DNA of 64,000 nt, taken from positions 4,836,001 to 4,900,000 of the forward strand of contig NZ_LR134117.1 in assembly GCF_900635445.1 (NCBI RefSeq), given 5' to 3'. The notes beneath the pieces are model-generated. The model saw only the letters and a program-made list of their open reading frames with translations. It was not told the DNA's origin and ran no database searches. This stretch comes from Serratia odorifera (GTDB lineage Bacteria > Pseudomonadota > Gammaproteobacteria > Enterobacterales > Enterobacteriaceae). Shown piece by piece: positions 17,191 through 27,751 of the stretch. The position numbers were made by a program, and so were the translations under genes. Each line of letters begins with the position of its first letter. The stretch's first letter is position 1.

Positions 17191-18498
17191 ATGTCGAACT
17201 TCAATACCCTGGTGAACTGGGCCGAATGCAGCGCGGAGCAGCGTAGCGAACTGTTGATGCGCCCGGCGATTTCCGCCTCGGACAGCATTACCCGCACGGT
17301 GCGCGAGATCCTCGATAACGTTAAAAGCAACGGCGACCGCGCATTGCGCGAATACAGCGCCAAATTTGACCGCACCGAGGTGAGCACGCTGCGCGTCAGC
17401 GCCGAGCAGATCGCCGCCGCCGCCGCACGTCTGGGCGACGATCTCAAACAGGCGATGGCGGTAGCGGTACGCAATGTGGACACTTTCCACAACGCGCAAC
17501 GACTGCCAACGGTGGACATTGAAACCATGCCCGGCGTGCGTTGCCAGCAGGTCACCCGCCCGATTGACTCGGTCGGTCTGTATATTCCCGGCGGTTCTGC
17601 GCCGCTGTTTTCTACCGTGCTGATGCTGGCAACTCCGGCGCGTATCGCCGGTTGCCGCCGCGTAGTGCTGTGCTCGCCACCGCCGATTGCCGACGAAATC
17701 CTCTACGCCGCGCAGCTGTGTGGGATACAGGAGGTATTCCAGGTCGGCGGCGCACAGGCTATCGCAGCGCTGGCATTCGGTACCGACTCGGTGCCACGGG
17801 TAGACAAGATCTTTGGCCCGGGCAACGCCTTTGTCACCGAAGCCAAACGTCAGGTTAGCCAACGTCTCGACGGTGCCGCCATTGATATGCCCGCCGGCCC
17901 GTCAGAAGTGCTGGTGATTGCCGATAGCGGCGCCACCCCGGCGTTCGTCGCCTCCGATCTGCTGTCGCAAGCCGAACACGGGCCGGATTCCCAGGTGATT
18001 TTATTAACGCCGGATGCCGCCATGGCACAGGCGGTGGCCGACGAGGTCGATCGGCAGTTGGCCGCATTGCCGCGTGCGGAAACCGCCCGTCAGGCGCTGG
18101 CCAGCAGCCGGTTGATCGTCGCACAGGATCTGGCGGAATGTCTGCGCATCAGCAACCAGTACGGCCCGGAGCACCTGATCATTCAGACCCGTAACGCCCG
18201 CGAACTGGTCGACGCCGTCACCAGCGCCGGTTCGGTGTTCCTCGGCGACTGGTCGCCAGAATCTGCCGGTGATTATGCTTCTGGCACCAATCACGTGCTG
18301 CCGACCTACGGTTACACCGCCACCTGCTCCAGCCTGGGGCTGGCGGATTTCCAAAAGCGCATGACGGTGCAGGAACTGACGCCGCAAGGCTTTATCAACC
18401 TGGCCGCCACCATTGAGCAGCTTGCCGCTGCCGAACAGCTGATCGCCCACAAGAATGCCGTCACTCTGCGCGTCGCCGCATTGAAGGAGCAAGCATGA
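17191..18498 (+). CDS. hisD: histidinol dehydrogenase
   Basis: Zinc enzyme that oxidises histidinol to histidine in two NAD+-dependent steps. The protein has 435 residues. VGLYIPGGSAPLFSTVLM, the NAD-contacting GPGNAFVTEAKR and the active-site region AEHGPDSQ and TNHVLPTYG are present. It overlaps hisC by four bases (ATGA), typical of the translationally coupled his operon. Confidence 0.97.
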   Translation: MSNFNTLVNWAECSAEQRSELLMRPAISASDSITRTVREILDNVKSNGDRALREYSAKFDRTEVSTLRVSAEQIAAAAARLGDDLKQAMAVAVRNVDTFHNAQRLPTVDIETMPGVRCQQVTRPIDSVGLYIPGGSAPLFSTVLMLATPARIAGCRRVVLCSPPPIADEILYAAQLCGIQEVFQVGGAQAIAALAFGTDSVPRVDKIFGPGNAFVTEAKRQVSQRLDGAAIDMPAGPSEVLVIADSGATPAFVASDLLSQAEHGPDSQVILLTPDAAMAQAVADEVDRQLAALPRAETARQALASSRLIVAQDLAECLRISNQYGPEHLIIQTRNARELVDAVTSAGSVFLGDWSPESAGDYASGTNHVLPTYGYTATCSSLGLADFQKRMTVQELTPQGFINLAATIEQLAAAEQLIAHKNAVTLRVAALKEQA

Positions 18499-19584
18499 GC
18501 ATAGACAATCTGGCACGCCAGAACGTACGTGAGTTAACGCCTTACCAGTCGGCGCGCCGGCTCGGCGGCAAGGGCGACGTATGGCTGAACGCCAATGAAT
18601 ATCCATTGGCGCCGACCTTCGAACTGACCGCGCAGACCTTCAATCGCTATCCGGAATGCCAGCCGGCGTTGGTGATTGAACGCTATGCCGAATATGCCGG
18701 CGTGCAGAAACAGCAGGTGCTGGTCAGCCGTGGCGCGGACGAAGGCATCGAACTGCTGATCCGCGCATTCTGCGAGCCGGGTCAGGACGCCATTCTGTTT
18801 TGCCCGCCAACCTACGGCATGTACGCCGTCAGTGCCGAAACCTTCGGCGTCGAGCGCCGCACGGTAGCGGCGAAAGACGACTGGCAGCTCGATCTGCCGG
18901 CGATTGCCGACAGCCTGGATCACGTCAAGCTGGTGTATGTCTGCAGCCCAAACAACCCGACCGGCAACCTGATCGATCCGAACGACTTGCGCGCGCTGCT
19001 GGAGATGACCAAAGGCAAGGCGATTGTCGCGATTGACGAGGCCTACATCGAGTTTTGCCCGCAGGCCAGCGTGGTCGGCTGGCTGAACGACTATCCACAC
19101 CTGGCTATCCTGCGCACCCTGTCGAAAGCGTTCGCGCTGGCGGGTCTGCGCTGCGGTTTTACCCTGGCCAATCCACCGTTGATCGCACTGTTGCTGAAGG
19201 TGATCGCCCCGTATCCGCTCTCCACTCCGGTGGCCGATATCGCCGCACAGGCGTTGAGCGTTGAAGGGCTGCGCGTGATGCGCCAACGGGTTGGCGAGAT
19301 TGCCGCCAACCGCAGTTGGCTGCAGCAGGCATTGGCTGACTGCGCCTGTGTCGAACAGGTATTTGCCAGCGACAGCAATTATCTGCTGGTACGCTTTAGC
19401 GCCTCAAGTAATGTATTTAAAACCTTATGGGATCAGGGCATTATCTTGAGAGACCAAAATAAACAGCCTGGGCTGTCCGGTTGCCTGCGTATCCACTATA
19501 GGCACCCGCGACGAATGTCAGCGCGTTATTGACGCACTCAAGACCCTGCCCGGAGCAACCGAGACTCGCCAGGAGCCAATGTGA
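18495..19584 (+). CDS. hisC: histidinol-phosphate aminotransferase, one frameshift near the 3' end
   Basis: PLP aminotransferase that converts imidazole acetol-phosphate to histidinol-phosphate. The core is intact: SRGADEGIELLIRAF, YVCSPNNPTGN, and the PLP-lysine motif TLSKAFALAGLRCG. The frame breaks at about 19493, where CGTATCCACTATAGG has one C too many. Removing it gives GCLRITIGTRDECQRVI and a stop at 19584 that overlaps the hisB GTG start. Corrected length is about 362 residues. The overlap with hisB on the corrected frame supports an error rather than a real mutation. Confidence 0.92.
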
Positions 19585-20654
19585 GCCAGAAATTTCTCTT
19601 TATTGACCGTGACGGCACGCTGATTGCTGAACCCCCCGAAGATTTCCAGGTTGATCGCCTGGACAAGCTGGCGCTGGAGCCAGACGTTATCCCTTCCCTG
19701 CTGGCATTGCAGGCCGCAGGCTATAGCCTGGTGATGATCACCAATCAGGACGGGCTCGGCAGCGCCAGTTTCCCACAGGATACCTTCGATGCGCCGCACA
19801 ATCTGATGATGCAGATCCTGTCGTCGCAAGGGATTCAGTTCGAGGATATCCTGATCTGCCCACACCTGCCGGCAGACAACTGCGACTGCCGCAAGCCAAA
19901 AACCGCGCTGGTAAAACATTATCTGGAACCGGGCGTGATCAACGTGGCCAACAGCTACGTGATCGGCGATCGCCAGACCGACGTGCAACTGGCGGCCAAT
20001 ATGGGCATTCAGGGCTTGCTGTATCAGCGTGAAACCCTCGGCTGGAAGGAGATCGCTCGTCAGTTGACCCAGCGGCGATCGCCATGCCCACGTAAATCGC
20101 GTCACCAAGGAAACGCAGATTGACGTCAACGTCTGGCTGGATCGTGAAGGCGGCAGCAAGATAAAAACCGGCGTCGGCTTTTTTGATCACATGCTGGATC
20201 AGATCGCCACCCACGGCGGCTTCCGTATGGATATCCAGGTCAACGGCGATCTGTACATCGACGATCACCACACGGGTGGAAGACACCGCGCTGGCGCTGG
20301 GTGAAGCGCTGAATAAAGCGCTGGGTGACAAACGCGGCATTGCGCGCTTCGGCTTCGTGTTACCGATGGATGAATGCCTGGCGCGCTGCGCGATGGACAT
20401 TTCCGGCCGGCCGCACCTCGAATATAAAGCGGAATTCAACTATCAGCGCGGTTGGCGATCTGAGCACCGAAATGGTTGAACATTTCTTCCGTTCACTGTC
20501 CTATACCATGGGCTGCACGCTGCACCTAAAGACCAAGGGCAAAAACGATCACCACCGGGTAGTAGAAAGCCTGTTCAAGGTGTTCGGCCGCACGCTGCGC
20601 CAGGCGATTCGCGTTGAGGGTAATACCCTGCCGAGCTCGAAAGGAGTGCTGTGA
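19581..20654 (+). CDS. hisB: bifunctional histidinol-phosphatase / IGP dehydratase, three frameshifts
   Basis: Two-domain enzyme. The N-terminal HAD phosphatase (res 1-165, FIDRDGTL motif, zinc-binding CPHLPADNCDCRKPK) acts on histidinol-phosphate. The C-terminal imidazoleglycerol-phosphate dehydratase follows (FFDHMLDQIATHGG, metal-binding DDHHT, second DHH near the end). The GTG start overlaps the hisC stop. The frame is broken by single extra bases at about 20074, 20275 and 20450. A codon also appears duplicated near 20558 (HHRVVESLF where HHRVESLF is expected). Corrected, the length is ~355 residues, as in E. coli. The clustered breaks look like sequence error. Confidence 0.92.
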
Positions 20655-21250
20655 TGAACGTGGTGATTCTTGATACTGGCTGCGCCAATCTGTCATCGGT
20701 GACCTACGCGGTGCAACGCCTGGGTTACCAGCCGACGGTCAGGCCGCGATCCCCGAGATCGTGCTGGCGCGCCGACAAACTGTTCCTGCCAGGTGTCGGC
20801 ACCGCGGCAGGCGGCGATGGAACAGCTGGAGCAGCGCGAACTTATCGAGCTGATCAAGGCCTGCACCCAGCCGGTGTTGGGCATTTGTCTCGGCATGCAG
20901 CTGTTGGCCAGCGGCAGCGATGAGAATGGCGGCATCAAAACGCTCGGCATCATCGACACGCCGGTACAACAGATGAGCGACGTTGGCCTGCCGTTGCCGC
21001 ACATGGGCTGGAATCAGGTATCGGCCCAGGCAGGCAACCATCTGTTCCGCGGTATCGACGACGGTACCTACTTTTTATTTTGTCCACGGTTATGCGATGC
21101 CAATATGCCCAAGCACCATCGCCCAGGCCAACTACGGCGAGCCGGTTCACCGCCGCCGTGCAAAAAGACAATTTCTTCGGCGTGCAGTTTCATCCAGAAC
21201 GTTCTGGTACGGCCGGCGCGCAACTGCTGAAAAACTTTCTGGAGATGTAG
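20654..21250 (+). CDS. hisH: imidazole glycerol phosphate synthase, glutaminase subunit, six frameshifts
   Basis: Class I glutamine amidotransferase that supplies ammonia to HisF. The Cys nucleophile motif GICLGMQLLA and the catalytic His/Glu motif VQFHPERSG are both legible, but in different frames. Extra single bases occur at about 20742, 20753, 20765, 20807, 21074 and 21144. Removing them gives a ~196-residue protein of normal length, ending at TAG 21250. Six insertions in 400 bp in an essential biosynthetic gene suggest a locally poor assembly, though a true null allele cannot be excluded from sequence alone. ATG 20654 overlaps the hisB stop. Confidence 0.88.
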
Positions 21251-21255
21251 GCAGC

Positions 21256-21994
21256 ATGATTATTCCCGCTTTGGATTTGATCGATGGCAACGTGGTGCGC
21301 CTGCATCAGGGTGATTACGGCCAACAACGCGACTACGGCAGCGATCCGCTGTTGCGGCTGCAGGATTATCAGCAGCAAGGCGCACAGGTGCTGCATCTGG
21401 TGGATCTGACCGGCGCCAAAGACCCGACGGCACGCCAGATCCCGCTATTGCGTAAACTGCTGGCCGGGGTGAACGTGCCGGTGCAGGTAGGCGGCGGTAT
21501 TCGCAGCCAACAGGACGTTGAGGCGCTGTTAGAGGCCGGCGCCAGCCGGGTGGTGATTGGCTCTACCGCCGTCAAACAGCCGGCGCTGGTGCAGAGCTGG
21601 TTTGAGCGCTATGGCGCCGACGCGTTGGTACTGGCACTGGACGTACGCATCAATGCCGAAGGCAGCAAAGCAGGTAGCCATCAGCGGCTGGCAGGAAAAT
21701 TCCGACGCCCAGTTGGAACAGGTGGTTGAACAGTTTCTGCCCTATGGTCTGAAACACGTTCTTTGTACCGATATTTCACGCGACGGTACCCTGGCCGGTT
21801 CCAACGTGGCGCTATACCGGGAAATCTGCCAGCGTTATCCGCAGATCGCCTTTCAGGCGTCCGGTGGCATTGGCGGGCTGGATGATATTGCGGCGCTGCG
21901 CGGCAGCGGCGTAGAAGGCGTTATCGTGGGGCGCGCCCTGCTGGAAGGTAAATTTAGCGTTGAGGAGGCGATCGCATGCTGGCAAAACGGATAA
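21256..21994 (+). CDS. hisA: phosphoribosylformimino-AICAR-phosphate isomerase, one frameshift
   Basis: TIM-barrel isomerase of ProFAR to PRFAR. The barrel begins MIIPALDLIDGNVVRLHQGD and includes VQVGGGIRS. The second phosphate site, FQASGGIGGLDDI, lies after the break. One extra G at about 21670 (AGCAAAGCAGG for AGCAAACAGG) shifts the frame. Corrected length is ~245 residues. The 3' end overlaps hisF by 19 bases. Confidence 0.93.
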
Positions 21995-22753
21995 TACCCT
22001 GCCTGGACGTGAAGGACGGACAGGTGGTGAAAGGCGTGCAGTTTCGCAACCACGAAATCATTGGCGACATCGTGCCGCTGGCGCAGCGTTATGCGCAAAG
22101 AAGGTGCCGACGAGCTGGTGTTTTATGATATCACCGCCTCAAGCGACGGCCGCGTGGTGGATAAAAGCTGGGTATCACGCGTGGCGGAAGTGATCGATAT
22201 TCCCTTCTGTGTCGCCGGCGGCATCAAAAGCGTCGATGACGCCAGCCAGATACTGTCTTTCGGCGCAGACAAGATTTCGATCAACTCACCGGCATTGGCG
22301 GATCCCAGCCTGATCGGTCGCCTGGCGGATCGTTTTGGCGTGCAGTGCATCGTGATCGGCATTGATACCTGGTATGACAGCGAAAGCGGCAAGTATCACG
22401 TCAATCAGTATACCGGCGACGAAAGCCGCACCCGCGTTACCCAATGGGAAACGCTGGACTGGGTGAAAGAAGTGCAAAAACGCGGTGCCGGCGAGATCGT
22501 GCTGAACATGATGAATCAGGACGGGGTGCGTAACGGCTACGATCTGCAACAGCTGCAGCGCGTGCGCGAGGTGTGCAACGTGCCGCTGATCGCTTCGGGC
22601 GGCGCCGGCACCATGGAACACTTCCTGCAGGCCTTCCGTGACGCCAACGTTGACGGCGCCCTGGCCGCATCGGTGTTCCATAAGCAAATTATCAATATCG
22701 GCGAACTGAAACGGTTCCTGGCCGATCAAGGCGTGGAGATTCGCGTGTGTTAA
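21976..22753 (+). CDS. hisF: imidazole glycerol phosphate synthase, cyclase subunit, one frameshift
   Basis: TIM-barrel cyclase that uses HisH-derived ammonia to form imidazole glycerol phosphate and AICAR. The start MLAKRIIPCLDVKDG carries the catalytic Asp (D11 equivalent), and the second catalytic Asp is in NMMNQDGVRNGYD. One extra base at about 22094 (TATGCGCAAAG for TATGCCAAAG) breaks the frame in LAQRYAKEGADEL. Corrected length is 258 residues. It overlaps hisA at its start and hisI at its end. Confidence 0.93.
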
Positions 22754-23361
22754 CAGAACAACAAAAAAACCGGCTCGATTGGCAAAAAACCGGCCAGCTG
22801 ATGCCGGCGATCGTCCAGCATGCCGTTTCCGGTGAAGTGCTGATGCTGGGTTATATGAACCAGGAGGCGCTGGCAGCGACCGAGCAAAGCGGCAAAGTGA
22901 CCTTTTTCTCGCGCAGCAAACAGCGCCTGTGGACCAAGGGCGAAAGTTCCGGCAACGTCCTCAATGTGGTCAGCATCACGCCGGACTGCGATAACGATAC
23001 GCTACTGATTCTGGCCAGGCCGATCGGCCCGACCTGTCACCTTGGCAACAGCAGTTGCTTCCACCCGGCGAACAGCGACTGGGGCTTCCTGTATCAGTTG
23101 GAGCAGTTGCTGGCAGAGCGCAAGCATGCCGATCCGAGCAGTTCCTACACCGCCAGCCTGTACGCCAGCGGCACCAAGCGCATCGCGCAAAAAGTCGGCG
23201 AAGAAGGCGTGGAAACCGCACTGGCCGCAACGGTCAACGATCGTGCCGAGCTGACCAACGAAGCGTCAGATCTGATTTACCATCTGCTGGTATTGCTGCA
23301 GGATCAGCAGCTGGATCTCAGTACGGTGATCGGCCGTCTGCGCGAGCGTCACGCCAAATAA
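22747..23361 (+). CDS. hisI: phosphoribosyl-AMP cyclohydrolase / phosphoribosyl-ATP pyrophosphatase
   Basis: Bifunctional enzyme for the second and third histidine steps. The N-terminal cyclohydrolase (res 1-115) has metal-binding TPDCDNDTLL and GPTCHLGNSSC. The C-terminal pyrophosphohydrolase (res ~116-204) has VGEEGVETALAA, the MazG-like acidic metal motif. The 204-residue protein is uninterrupted. The GTG start at 22747 overlaps the hisF stop. It is the last gene of the operon; a terminator follows at 23381. Confidence 0.96.
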   Translation: MLTEQQKNRLDWQKTGQLMPAIVQHAVSGEVLMLGYMNQEALAATEQSGKVTFFSRSKQRLWTKGESSGNVLNVVSITPDCDNDTLLILARPIGPTCHLGNSSCFHPANSDWGFLYQLEQLLAERKHADPSSSYTASLYASGTKRIAQKVGEEGVETALAATVNDRAELTNEASDLIYHLLVLLQDQQLDLSTVIGRLRERHAK

Positions 23362-23380
23362 CCGAATTTGGGCCAAAAAA

Positions 23381-23401
23381 AACCCGGCAGCGCCGGGTTT
23401 T
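23381..23401. terminator. his operon / wzzB bidirectional terminator
   Basis: AACCCGGC (23381-23388) pairs with GCCGGGTT (23392-23399) across loop AGC. It is preceded by a run of A and followed by T, so it can act in both directions. It lies between the convergent hisI and wzzB genes. Confidence 0.85.
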
Positions 23402-23420
23402 AATCAACATAATCCGATCG

Positions 23421-24407
23421 TTACGACGTTCTCTTCAGATCTTTCACCGCATTGCGCAAAATGACAATCGCCGAGCCGACGATCAGGCCGACAATCAGCG
23501 CCAGCAAAATGGTCAGCGCGCGTTTCGGACTGTCACGCAAACTCGGGCAGATCGGGACGCTGGATATAGCGGTAGGCGCTCAACCCGTCCAGGTTTTCCT
23601 TCATAATTGTTCAGTGCAATCAACGCACGCTGGGTTTCATAGTACTCACGATCCAGCGCCAGAGGACGCGTACTTTCGTTGGCCAGCAACGAATTCAGCG
23701 CCGGTGCGCCCAGCCAGGAACAGGCTGTCATCGGACAGGTCTTCCGACATCTGGACCTTCGGCTCCTGGATCTTGGCCGCCGTCGCGACTTTCACGGCTT
23801 CGCGCAGCACTTTCAAGCGCTGATTCTTTTTCTCTTCGGCCACGCCCAACTGTGCGGCAAGCGTTTCGTTTAATTCCTTTTTCTTCACCACCAGCGTGCT
23901 TTTAATGTCATCTTTGGCACCGTTCACCACCACGCGGTTGACGTTATCAATGTAGACCTGCAGTTTTTTCTGCGCTTCGGCGGCGCTGGTAGCGGTAAAG
24001 GAGATCCGCAGAGGATCGTTGGAGCCGCTGACCAAAGGATTAACGTTCAGTTTCAATGGCGTTTTCATACGTTGTAACGACATCGACAAGGAAGTCATGG
24101 TTCCATTGAAGCGGTTGAACAGCAGTTCCTGCAACGCCGGAATAGAGGTTTTATCCTGTGGCGAAGAGGTGAAAATAATATTTTGCGCAGTATTGTAGTT
24201 GGCCAGCTGGCCGGCCGTCGGACGACTCACCACCGCTTCCGAGGTCCATTGCTGTTTGGCAACCGCCAAATAAATGCCACCCAGAATCAATGTCACTATG
24301 ATCGAAATAATTATCGTCTTTTTACCCTGCCATAACTGGAGTACGACGCCAATCAGGGAAAAGTCATCGCCGCGTGAAGAGGCTAACGGTTTATTTTCAA
24401 AAGTCAT
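23421..24407 (-). CDS. wzzB: O-antigen chain-length determinant, three frameshifts
   Basis: Inner-membrane polysaccharide co-polymerase (PCP-1) that sets O-antigen length. There is an N-terminal membrane segment (IIISIIVTLILGGIYLA), a large coiled periplasmic domain, and a C-terminal membrane segment (LLALIVGLIVGSAIVILR). Three single-base insertions break the frame, at about 23716, 23599 and 23540. Corrected length is ~327 residues, the WzzB norm. ATG 24407 is preferred to a TTG at 24422. Position between gnd and his matches wzzB in enterics, although E. coli has ugd in between. It should pair with the Wzy at 29944. Confidence 0.88.
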
Positions 24408-24500
24408 ATATTTCTCAGACAATTAACAGGCATGAAAATCAAAAAATTGCGCGTTGCCGTGTGACAAATGACGCGATGAGGGAGATGCTGGAGAAGATGC

Positions 24501-24531
24501 AAAAACGTTCTTCCAGGCGGAAGAACGTTTT
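24501..24531 (-). terminator. gnd terminator
   Basis: AAAACGTTCTTCC (24502-24514) pairs perfectly over 13 bp with GGAAGAACGTTTT (24519-24531) across a 4-base loop. On the minus strand the stem is followed by a T. It lies just past the gnd stop at 24560. Confidence 0.85.
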
Positions 24532-24559
24532 GTTTTTAAACCTTATGACCGCTGGAAAC

Positions 24560-25968
24560 TCAGCTCAGCCATTCGGTGTGGAACACGCCTTCTTTATCGG
24601 TGCGCTTGTAAGTGTGCGCACCGAAGTAGTCGCGCTGCGCCTGGATCAGGTTCGCCGGCAGCACCGCAGAACGGTAGCTGTCATAGTAGGCGATGGCAGC
24701 GGAGAAGGTTGGCGTCGGGATACCGTTTTGTACCGCATAGGAAACCACATCACGCAGCGCCTGCTGGTATTCGTCGGCGATTTGCTTGAAGTAAGGCGCC
24801 AGCAGCAGGTTGGCGATGTCGGCATTTTCTGCGTAGGCATCGGTGATCTTCTGCAGGAACTGCGCACGAATGATGCAGCCGGCGCGGAAGATCTTGGCGA
24901 TTTCGCCGTAGTTCAGATCCCAGTTATTTTCTTTGGACGCCGCTTTCAGCTGTGAGAAGCCCTGCGCGTAAGAAACGATTTTGCCCAGGTACAGAGCGCA
25001 ACGCACTTTTTCGGACAAACTCGGCCTTGTCACCGGAGATGACCGCCGCCGTTGGGCCGCTCAGCACTTTGGACGCGGCAACGCGTTGCTCTTTCAGCGA
25101 GGACAGGTAGCGCGCAAACACCGACTCGGTGATCAGCGACAGTGGCTCACCCAGATCCAGCGAGCTCTGGCTGGTCCACTTGCCAGTGCCTTTGTTGGCG
25201 GCTTCGTCGAGGATCACATCAACCAGGTATTTACCTTCTTCATCTTTTTTGGTGAAGATGTCTTTGGTGATGTCAATCAGGTAGCTGTTCAGTTCGCCTT
25301 TGTTCCATTCGGCAAAGGTGGTGGCCAGGTCTTCGTTGCTCAGGTTCAGCGCCTGCTTCAGCAGCGAGTAGGCTTCGGCAATCAGCTGCATGTCGCCGTA
25401 TTCGATGCCGTTGTGTACCATTTTCACGTAGTGACCGGCACCGTCGGCGCCAATGTAGGTCACGCAAGGTTCGCCTTCGGCAACCGCGGCGATTTTCTCC
25501 AGGATTGGCGCAACCAGTTCATAGGCTTCTTTCTGGCCGCCAGGCATGATGGAAGGACCTTTCAGCGCGCCCTCTTCACCGCCGGAAACGCCGGTGCCGA
25601 TGAAGTTGAAACCCTGGTCAGACAGTTCGCGGTTACGGCGAATGGTGTCCTGATAGTAGGTGTTGCCACCGTCGATCAGGATGTCGCCTTTATCCAGATG
25701 CGGCGTCAAAGACGCGATAGTCTTATCGGTTGCTTCGCCTGCTTTGACCATCAGCAAAATGCGACGTGGTTTTTCCAGCGATTCAACGAATTCTTCGACG
25801 GTATAGTACGGCGCCAGGTTTTTACCCGGGGTTCTCGGCGATAACTTCGTCAGTCTTGTCTCCAGAACGGTTGAAGATGGAAACGGTATAACCGCGACTT
25901 TCGATGTTGAGTGCCAGATTGCGGCCCATTACCGCCATGCCGACAACGCCGATTTGTTGTTTGGACAT
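24560..25968 (-). CDS. gnd: 6-phosphogluconate dehydrogenase, two frameshifts
   Basis: NADP-dependent oxidative decarboxylase of the pentose phosphate pathway. GVVGMAVMGRNLALNIESRG is the NADP-binding Rossmann start, and IGADGAGHYVKMVHNGIEYG is the signature with the catalytic Lys. Single-base insertions lie at about 25826 (ENPGKNLAPYY region) and 25013 (GDKAEFVEKVRCALYLG region). Corrected length is 468 residues, exactly the family length. ATG 25968 follows AGGAGTTAGTA. It marks one boundary of the galF-gnd surface-polysaccharide locus. Confidence 0.95.
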
Positions 25969-26159
25969 TACTAACTCCTGTCTGAAGTAGGACGTCTGAG
26001 GCTACAACTCGTGCCTCAGCTATGTATCAAGCATGTTAACTCAGGTACAAGGAAAGAGGATAGCAATTGATGTGATAGGCAATAAAAGTAAGAAAAACAC
26101 GCAGTAACTCCTCGTAATTGCTCATTTTTATTCCACACATCTGCAAATGACATGAATTC

Positions 26160-26233
26160 TTAACGCGTCAGCACCGCGAGAATTTCTTCTGTTTTTTCTT
26201 TCATTAATTGCCCGTTAGCCGACAACTCGACCT
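26160..26233 (-). pseudogene. 3' remnant of a second manB (phosphomannomutase)
   Basis: Read on the minus strand, the last ~24 codons before the TAA at 26160-26162 give VELSANGQLMKEKTEEILAVLTR. This aligns with the C-terminus of the intact ManB at 45726 (NVESRANPALMQEKTEEILALLRS). At DNA level the two share an identical 19-base stretch, atttcttctgttttttctt. The open frame upstream (to ~26311) no longer resembles ManB. The fragment lies directly downstream of manC, where manB is normally found, so it is the scar of a deleted manB. Confidence 0.75.
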
Positions 26234-26323
26234 TCGGCCGCAATGCGAGCGCATCTCCACTGGCAAGCTTGCCTCGCGCCTGCTCGGCGATAAACACCTC
26301 AACGTATTTTCGACACCGTTGCC

Positions 26324-27748
26324 TTAAATCCGCCCGTAGCGATCGTGCAAACGCTCGATGTCATCTTCACCCAGATAGTGTCCGGATCTGACCTCAATCA
26401 TTTCCAAATCGATTTTACCCGGGTTTTCAAGCGAATGAACGCTACCGGCGGCGATGAAGGTCGACTGGTTTTCCGCCAGATAAAACTCGTTACCATCAAC
26501 GTTTACTTTTGCCATCCCGCTGACCACCACCCAGTGCTCGGCACGATGCAGGTGGCGCTGCACCGACAGGCCCTCCCCCGGACGAACGATGATTTTCTTC
26601 ACTTCGAAGTGTTCGCCGCGGTCAATATCGCTGATTTTCCCCCACGGGCGGTAGGCCGATGAATGCTGGCGGAAGTGGTGGAGGTTGCGTTTTTTCAGTT
26701 CATCGACCACTTTTTTCACTTCCTGCACCCGGTCTTTTACCGAAATGAGCAATGCATCGTTGGTATTGATGACAACTATATTTTCTAGGCCAATAGTAGC
26801 GACCAAAGCGTTCTCTGAAGAAATATAGTTATTGCTCGAGTCGATGGAGATGATTTCGCCGTCCGTCACGTTACCCTGCGCATCTTTATCGGACACGTCC
26901 CACAACGAAGACCAGGAACCCACGTCGCTCCAGCCGGCATCGATCGGGATCACCACCGCCGCCTGGGTTTTTTCCATCACCGCGTAGTCGATCGAGTCGC
27001 TTGGACAATGATTGAAAATCTGCTCATCGACGCGAATAAAGTTCATATCACGGTGGCTTTGCTGAATCGAGCGTTGCGTGATTTGATAAATTTCCGGGCT
27101 GAGGGTTTTCAATTCGGCCAGGAAGGTCTCCGCCTTGAACATAAACATGCCGCTGTTCCAGCTATATTCTCCGCTGGCCAAATATTCCCGCGCCTTTTCA
27201 AGGCAGGGTTTTTCCACGAAGGCATCAACCTCGAAGCACGCATCGCAGAACGCACTACCGCGTTTGATGTAACCGTAACCGGTTTCCGGATGTTCAGGGA
27301 TGATGCCGAAGGTGACCAACTGCCGTTTGGCAGCGTATTCCATTGCCAGGTTAATTGCGCGGTGGAAAACATCCACGTTCTTGATCAAATGGTCAGCGGC
27401 CAGTACCAACAGCGTATCACCCGGGCTGCTTTCCGCTGCCAAATGCGCAGCCAGCGCCACTGCCGGCGCGGTGTTACGGCCACTTGGCTCCAAGATGATA
27501 TTGCTACCCAGACGTTCGATTTCGCGCAGTTGCTCGGCAACCAGGAAGCGATGCTGTTCATTGCAAATCACCAACGGATCCGCGACCTCGATGCCTTGCA
27601 GACCGGTCAGGCGCTGCAGGGTTTGCTGCAATAAACTGAAGCCCGTATTATCAATCGATAAAAACTGCTTGGGAAAAGCTTCGCGCGACAGAGGCCACAG
27701 ACGGCTGCCGGTACCACCTGCCATGATGACAGGAATTAACTTGGACAT
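26324..27748 (-). CDS. manC: mannose-1-phosphate guanylyltransferase / mannose-6-phosphate isomerase (O-antigen copy)
   Basis: Makes GDP-mannose from mannose-1-phosphate and GTP. The protein has 474 residues. VIMAGGTGSRLWPLSRE at residues 7-23 is the nucleotidyltransferase signature, and the C-terminal cupin (res ~355-474) has VQRHLHRAEHWVVVSG, the isomerase metal site. It is the last intact gene of the O-antigen operon, and only a manB fragment follows. A second, clearly diverged manC lies at 47156 in the capsule operon. GDP-mannose made here would feed the two adjacent glycosyltransferases. Confidence 0.93.
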   Translation of the reverse strand: MSKLIPVIMAGGTGSRLWPLSREAFPKQFLSIDNTGFSLLQQTLQRLTGLQGIEVADPLVICNEQHRFLVAEQLREIERLGSNIILEPSGRNTAPAVALAAHLAAESSPGDTLLVLAADHLIKNVDVFHRAINLAMEYAAKRQLVTFGIIPEHPETGYGYIKRGSAFCDACFEVDAFVEKPCLEKAREYLASGEYSWNSGMFMFKAETFLAELKTLSPEIYQITQRSIQQSHRDMNFIRVDEQIFNHCPSDSIDYAVMEKTQAAVVIPIDAGWSDVGSWSSLWDVSDKDAQGNVTDGEIISIDSSNNYISSENALVATIGLENIVVINTNDALLISVKDRVQEVKKVVDELKKRNLHHFRQHSSAYRPWGKISDIDRGEHFEVKKIIVRPGEGLSVQRHLHRAEHWVVVSGMAKVNVDGNEFYLAENQSTFIAAGSVHSLENPGKIDLEMIEVRSGHYLGEDDIERLHDRYGRI

Positions 27749-27751
27749 GAG

